This document shows, piece after piece, positions 6,089-8,984 of a DNA stretch of 8,984 nt (position 1 is its first letter; the number at the start of each line of letters is the position of its first letter). The stretch covers positions 1 through 8,984 of the forward strand of contig CATXZX010000046.1 of assembly GCA_958404085.1 (NCBI GenBank), in the 5' to 3' direction. This stretch comes from an uncultured Prevotellaceae bacterium (GTDB taxonomy: Bacteria > Bacteroidota > Bacteroidia > Bacteroidales > Bacteroidaceae). The notes beneath the pieces are model-generated. The model had not been told where the DNA came from and made no database searches. It saw nothing but the letters and a program-made list of their open reading frames with translations. The translations under genes were made by a program, and so were the position numbers.

Positions 6089-8374
6089 TTATTTCGTCGT
6101 AAAATGTTTGTGCATAGCGGCTGCTGCCCGTCGTCCGTCGCCCATAGCCAGGATAACCGTAGCTCCTCCGCGTACGATGTCGCCTCCCGCATAGATGGTC
6201 GGAATGGAGGATTCCATGTTATCATCCACTGTAATGGTTCCTTTGCGTCCGGTCTCAAGTCCTTTGACAGAGCGTGGAACAATCGGGTTGGGGGAGACAC
6301 CTATGCTGACTATCGCCATGTCGATGTCGATGGTTTCAGTTGCTCCGGGAATAGGAACAGGGCTTCTGCGTCCTGAGGCATCCGGCTCTCCTAATTCCAT
6401 TTTTTGTAGGACGATTTGCTTTACACGGCCTTTTTCGTCTGCTATGTATTCAATCGGGTTGTGTAAGGTCAGAAACTCAACACCTTCTTCTTTCGCATGT
6501 TTCACTTCTTCCAGTCGTGCCGGCATTTCTTCTTCGCTACGTCTGTATACAATCATAGCCCGTTCCGCACCCAGTCGTTTTGCCGTGCGTACGGAGTCCA
6601 TAGCCGTATTGCCACCGCCGATTACTGCTACGTTCTTTCCAAACGTAACCGGGGTATCCGAGTCTTCACTGGCTGCATCCATCAGGTTTACGCGGGTCAG
6701 GTATTCGTTCGAAGACATGATGTTGATGGAGTTTTCTCCCGGTATATTCATGAAATTCGGAAGGCCGGCTCCCGATGCGATAAAGAATCCTTCGAACCCT
6801 TCATCCTTTAGGTTTTCGATGTCCAGGGTTTTGCCGACGATGCAGTCTTTGACAAAAGAGACTCCCATCTTCTGTAAATTCTCTATTTCCACATCTACGA
6901 TTTTATTGGGCAGACGGAATTCCGGAATACCGTATTTCAGCACACCGCCTATTTCGTGCAGTGCTTCGAATACAGTTACCTCGTAACCTTTCTTTATCAT
7001 GTCTCCGGCAAACGATAGTCCGGCCGGTCCTGACCCAATGACTGCAATCTTGATGCCGTTTTTCGCTTCGATGTCCGGAATGGAGATTTGTCCGCTTTCC
7101 CGTTCAAAATCGGCTGCAAAGCGTTCCAGATAGCCGATGGCCACGGCCGGTTCATTCATCTTCAGATGGATACATTTCGATTCGCACTGTTTTTCCTGCG
7201 GACAAACCCGGCCGCAGACGGCCGGTAGGGCACTCGTCTGTTTCAGTACTTTGGCCGCTTCCAGTATGTTGCCTCTTTCTATGTTCTTGATGAATCCGGG
7301 GATATTGATTCCGACAGGGCAACCGGTCATGCAGGTCGGATTTACACAGTCCAGACAGCGTTTGGCTTCGGTCTGTGCCTCTTCCATGTTCAGACCCAGG
7401 TTTACTTCCTCGGTTCTGCTGTGCGAACGGTAGACCGGATCCAGTTCCGGCATTTTCACACGTGGAATCGCGGTCCGTTCTTTGGGTTTCATGCTTTTGC
7501 GTAGCGCTTCGCGCCAAGGGGCATTCCGGTCGTTCTCGTCGGTTGTCGGTTCGGAGCATCCGTCCAGTTTGTTCATTTCGGTTTGTTCCAGTTCCTTAAA
7601 GGCTCCCATGCGTTTGAGCATTTCGTCGAAATCGACCTGGTGTCCGTCAAATTCGGGACCGTCTACACACACGAAACGTGTTTTTCCGCCCACCGTAATG
7701 CGGCATGCTCCGCACATGCCCGTTCCGTCTACCATGATGGTATTGAGGGAGACATCGGTCGGGATGTTATATTTCTTTGTGAGGAGGCATACGAATTTCA
7801 TCATGATGGCCGGACCTATGGCGAAGCATTTGTGTATGTTTTCGCGTTGGATGATTTGTTCGATGCCTTCGGTTATCAATCCTTTGTTGCCGTACGAACC
7901 GTCGTCGGTCATGATGACTACTTCGTCCGAACTTTTTCGCATTTCATCTTCTAAAATAATCAGCTCTTTGCTCCTGCCGGCCAATACGGATATAACGCGA
8001 TTCCCGGCGGCCTTCAGGGCCTGCACAATCGGCAACATGGGGGCTATGCCGACTCCGCCGCCCGCACATACTACCGTTCCGAAGTTCTCGATGTGTGTGG
8101 CTTTTCCAAGTGGACCTACAACGTCTGTGATGTAGTCTCCGGCATTCAGGTTGCATAGTCGGGTAGAAGACAGCCCGACTTTCTGCACGACCAGCGTGAT
8201 GCTTCCTTTTTCCTTATCGGCCTCTGCAATGGTCAAAGGAATGCGTTCGCCTTTCTCGCCCACGCGGACAATGACAAAGTGTCCGGCTTTTCGTGATTTG
8301 GCTATCAGGGGTGCCTCGACCGTGAACTTGAAAACTTTGTCGGATAGTTGTTGCTTAATGAGAATCTTGTTCAT
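6089..8374 (-). CDS. Fused NfnA-NfnB type oxidoreductase (NADH-dependent ferredoxin:NADP+ oxidoreductase / SudBA-like)
   Basis: This 761-residue cytosolic flavin and iron-sulfur enzyme joins two subunits that are separate in many organisms. Residues 1-245 are a ferredoxin-NADP reductase/PyrK-like module: FAD-binding region (GHFVIVRVGEKGERIPLTIA), dinucleotide-binding VVCAGGGVGIAPMLP at 101-115 and a [2Fe-2S] site with Asp216, Cys221, Cys224 and Cys236. Residues 330-761 are a GltD/NfnB-like module. It has two cysteine clusters (C340, C343, C348, C352 and C387, C391, C397, C401), FAD motif AVIGSGPAGLSFAGD at 444-458, NADP motif VAVIGGGNTAMDSVRTAKRL at 582-601 and YAGGDIVRGGATVILAMGDG at 728-747. 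Nfn enzymes couple NADH, NADPH and ferredoxin by electron bifurcation; SudAB-type sulfide dehydrogenase is the alternative reading. The usual automated label is a PyrK/GltD bifunctional protein. The frame extends to an ATG at 8482 inside the upstream gene; the ATG at 8374, 36 bases after the promoter box, is preferred. Confidence 0.9.
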   Translation of the reverse strand: MNKILIKQQLSDKVFKFTVEAPLIAKSRKAGHFVIVRVGEKGERIPLTIAEADKEKGSITLVVQKVGLSSTRLCNLNAGDYITDVVGPLGKATHIENFGTVVCAGGGVGIAPMLPIVQALKAAGNRVISVLAGRSKELIILEDEMRKSSDEVVIMTDDGSYGNKGLITEGIEQIIQRENIHKCFAIGPAIMMKFVCLLTKKYNIPTDVSLNTIMVDGTGMCGACRITVGGKTRFVCVDGPEFDGHQVDFDEMLKRMGAFKELEQTEMNKLDGCSEPTTDENDRNAPWREALRKSMKPKERTAIPRVKMPELDPVYRSHSRTEEVNLGLNMEEAQTEAKRCLDCVNPTCMTGCPVGINIPGFIKNIERGNILEAAKVLKQTSALPAVCGRVCPQEKQCESKCIHLKMNEPAVAIGYLERFAADFERESGQISIPDIEAKNGIKIAVIGSGPAGLSFAGDMIKKGYEVTVFEALHEIGGVLKYGIPEFRLPNKIVDVEIENLQKMGVSFVKDCIVGKTLDIENLKDEGFEGFFIASGAGLPNFMNIPGENSINIMSSNEYLTRVNLMDAASEDSDTPVTFGKNVAVIGGGNTAMDSVRTAKRLGAERAMIVYRRSEEEMPARLEEVKHAKEEGVEFLTLHNPIEYIADEKGRVKQIVLQKMELGEPDASGRRSPVPIPGATETIDIDMAIVSIGVSPNPIVPRSVKGLETGRKGTITVDDNMESSIPTIYAGGDIVRGGATVILAMGDGRRAAAAMHKHFTTK

Positions 8375-8409
8375 TCGTGTAATGATTTGTTTTTTTGTTA
8401 AAATGTCTG

Positions 8410-8417
8410 CAAAGGTA
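8410..8417 (-). promoter_or_regulatory. Bacteroidetes-type -7 promoter box for the Nfn-like/ttcA-like operon
   Basis: The minus strand reads TACCTTTG, a perfect TAnnTTTG match followed by C. It lies in the gap after the pseudouridine synthase gene and 36 bases before the ATG at 8374, giving a leader of about 30 bases. The position excludes the upstream ATG at 8482 as the start used from this promoter. The -33 region is T-rich without a clear TTTG. Confidence 0.65.
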
Positions 8418-8465
8418 ATAATAAAAAATGAAAAGGCATTTCTATCGCAGGTAGTATTTAACGGA

Positions 8466-8984
8466 TTAGAATTCGGCTTCATCCCGGAAGTTCATGTCTT
8501 GTAGCTTGACCGGATGGAAGAAACGGATTTCGGAAGCCTGCAGGTAGAGGCGGTCCGCTTTTTTCCCGTAGAGGGCATCTCCTGCAATCGGTATGCCGAT
8601 TCCGGCCTGGTGGGCTGCATGGACACGTATCTGATGAGTCCGCCCCGTAAGGGGGCTGAACTGTACGCGTGTCCGTGTTCCGTTGTAACCGGTTACTTTA
8701 TATAGCGTCTCGGCGGGCTTGCCGTTTACGTAGTCTACTATCTGGCGGGGTCTGTCCGTCGGGTCCGGACAGAGGGGGAGCGATATGCAACCGCAGGGTA
8801 TCGTTACGGTTCCGTCGAGCAGTGCCGTGTATTGTTTCTTTATTTCTCTCTTTTCGAATTGTTTTTGTAGTTCCCGATGAACTTCTTTCGTCTTTGCCGC
8901 AATCATGATTCCCGACGTATCCATGTCGAGCCGGTGTACGATCAGTGTGCCTGTCGCTTGAGGATAGCGCGTCCTTAATTGGGC
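8466..8984 (-). CDS. RluA-family pseudouridine synthase, C-terminal part (5' end off window)
   Basis: The frame is open to the right edge, leaving 172 codons of a longer gene. The protein converts specific uridines in rRNA or tRNA to pseudouridine. The first visible residues are AQLRTRYPQATGTLIVHRLD, which contain the catalytic motif HRLDMDTSG with the essential aspartate. The conserved SPLTGRTHQIRVHAAH block follows, then GDALYGKK and LYLQASEIRFFHP near the end, as in RluA/RluC/RluD. The internal ATG that follows HRLD is not the start because it would remove the catalytic residue. The N-terminus is missing, so an S4 domain cannot be checked and the target uridine is unknown. No clear terminator was seen in the 91-base gap to the next gene, so some readthrough into the Nfn-like operon is possible. 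Confidence 0.93.
   Translation of the reverse strand, partial: AQLRTRYPQATGTLIVHRLDMDTSGIMIAAKTKEVHRELQKQFEKREIKKQYTALLDGTVTIPCGCISLPLCPDPTDRPRQIVDYVNGKPAETLYKVTGYNGTRTRVQFSPLTGRTHQIRVHAAHQAGIGIPIAGDALYGKKADRLYLQASEIRFFHPVKLQDMNFRDEAEF

Noticed and set aside
6195..6986. Open frame of 263 codons on the plus strand
   Set aside because: It lies wholly antisense to the well-supported Nfn-like gene, shows no recognisable domain and is Ser/Pro/Arg-rich as expected for the reverse of a conserved coding sequence.
7482..8135. Open frame of 217 codons on the plus strand
   Set aside because: Antisense to the same conserved oxidoreductase, with no family resemblance and no start context.
8375..8482. 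N-terminal extension of the Nfn-like protein from an ATG at 8482
   Set aside because: It would overlap the pseudouridine synthase gene and begin upstream of the clear promoter box at 8410-8417.
1..8984. CRISPR array, tRNA, rRNA or insertion sequence
   Set aside because: No spaced identical repeats, cloverleaf-like segment, rRNA-like sequence or transposase-like protein was seen on either strand.

Overview
The window reads as Bacteroidales chromosome (Bacteroides, Parabacteroides or a close relative). The evidence is the family resemblance of the proteins, two upstream sequences matching the Bacteroidetes -7 promoter box TAnnTTTG, AT-rich leaders with weak ribosome binding sites, and a conjugative-element-type tyrosine integrase. 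Every recognisable gene lies on the minus strand, so transcription runs from high to low coordinates.

Chromosomal part (about 1618-8984). From right to left there is the 3' portion of an RluA-family pseudouridine synthase gene. Next comes a likely operon behind a clear promoter: a fused NfnA-NfnB type flavin/iron-sulfur oxidoreductase, then a TtcA-like tRNA thiolase. A second likely operon, also behind a TAnnTTTG box, holds an exported PD40/beta-propeller-like protein, a uridine-phosphorylase-family nucleoside phosphorylase and the tRNA modification GTPase MnmE. The last three genes are separated by only 13 and 16 bases. Two tandem intrinsic terminators follow mnmE. Three of these genes (rluA family, ttcA family, mnmE) modify RNA, two of them tRNA. 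The Nfn-like enzyme handles NADH/NADPH/ferredoxin redox balance, and the phosphorylase is in nucleoside salvage.

Accessory part (1 to about 1617). Just past the 3' end of mnmE lies what looks like one end of an integrated element. It holds a 254-residue DNA-binding protein with a cysteine-rich N-terminus and three winged-HTH/excisionase-like units, then a tyrosine recombinase that runs off the left edge. The non-coding DNA around these two genes has an unusual density of small repeats: four 10-bp phased repeats, two overlapping dyads and a compound inverted repeat. This is what an integrase/excisionase control and attachment region would look like. Only this end is in view, so the cargo and the second attachment site lie to the left. 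The most interesting inference is that a Bacteroidales element uses the 3' end of mnmE as its target, paralleling the SGI1-type islands of Gammaproteobacteria.
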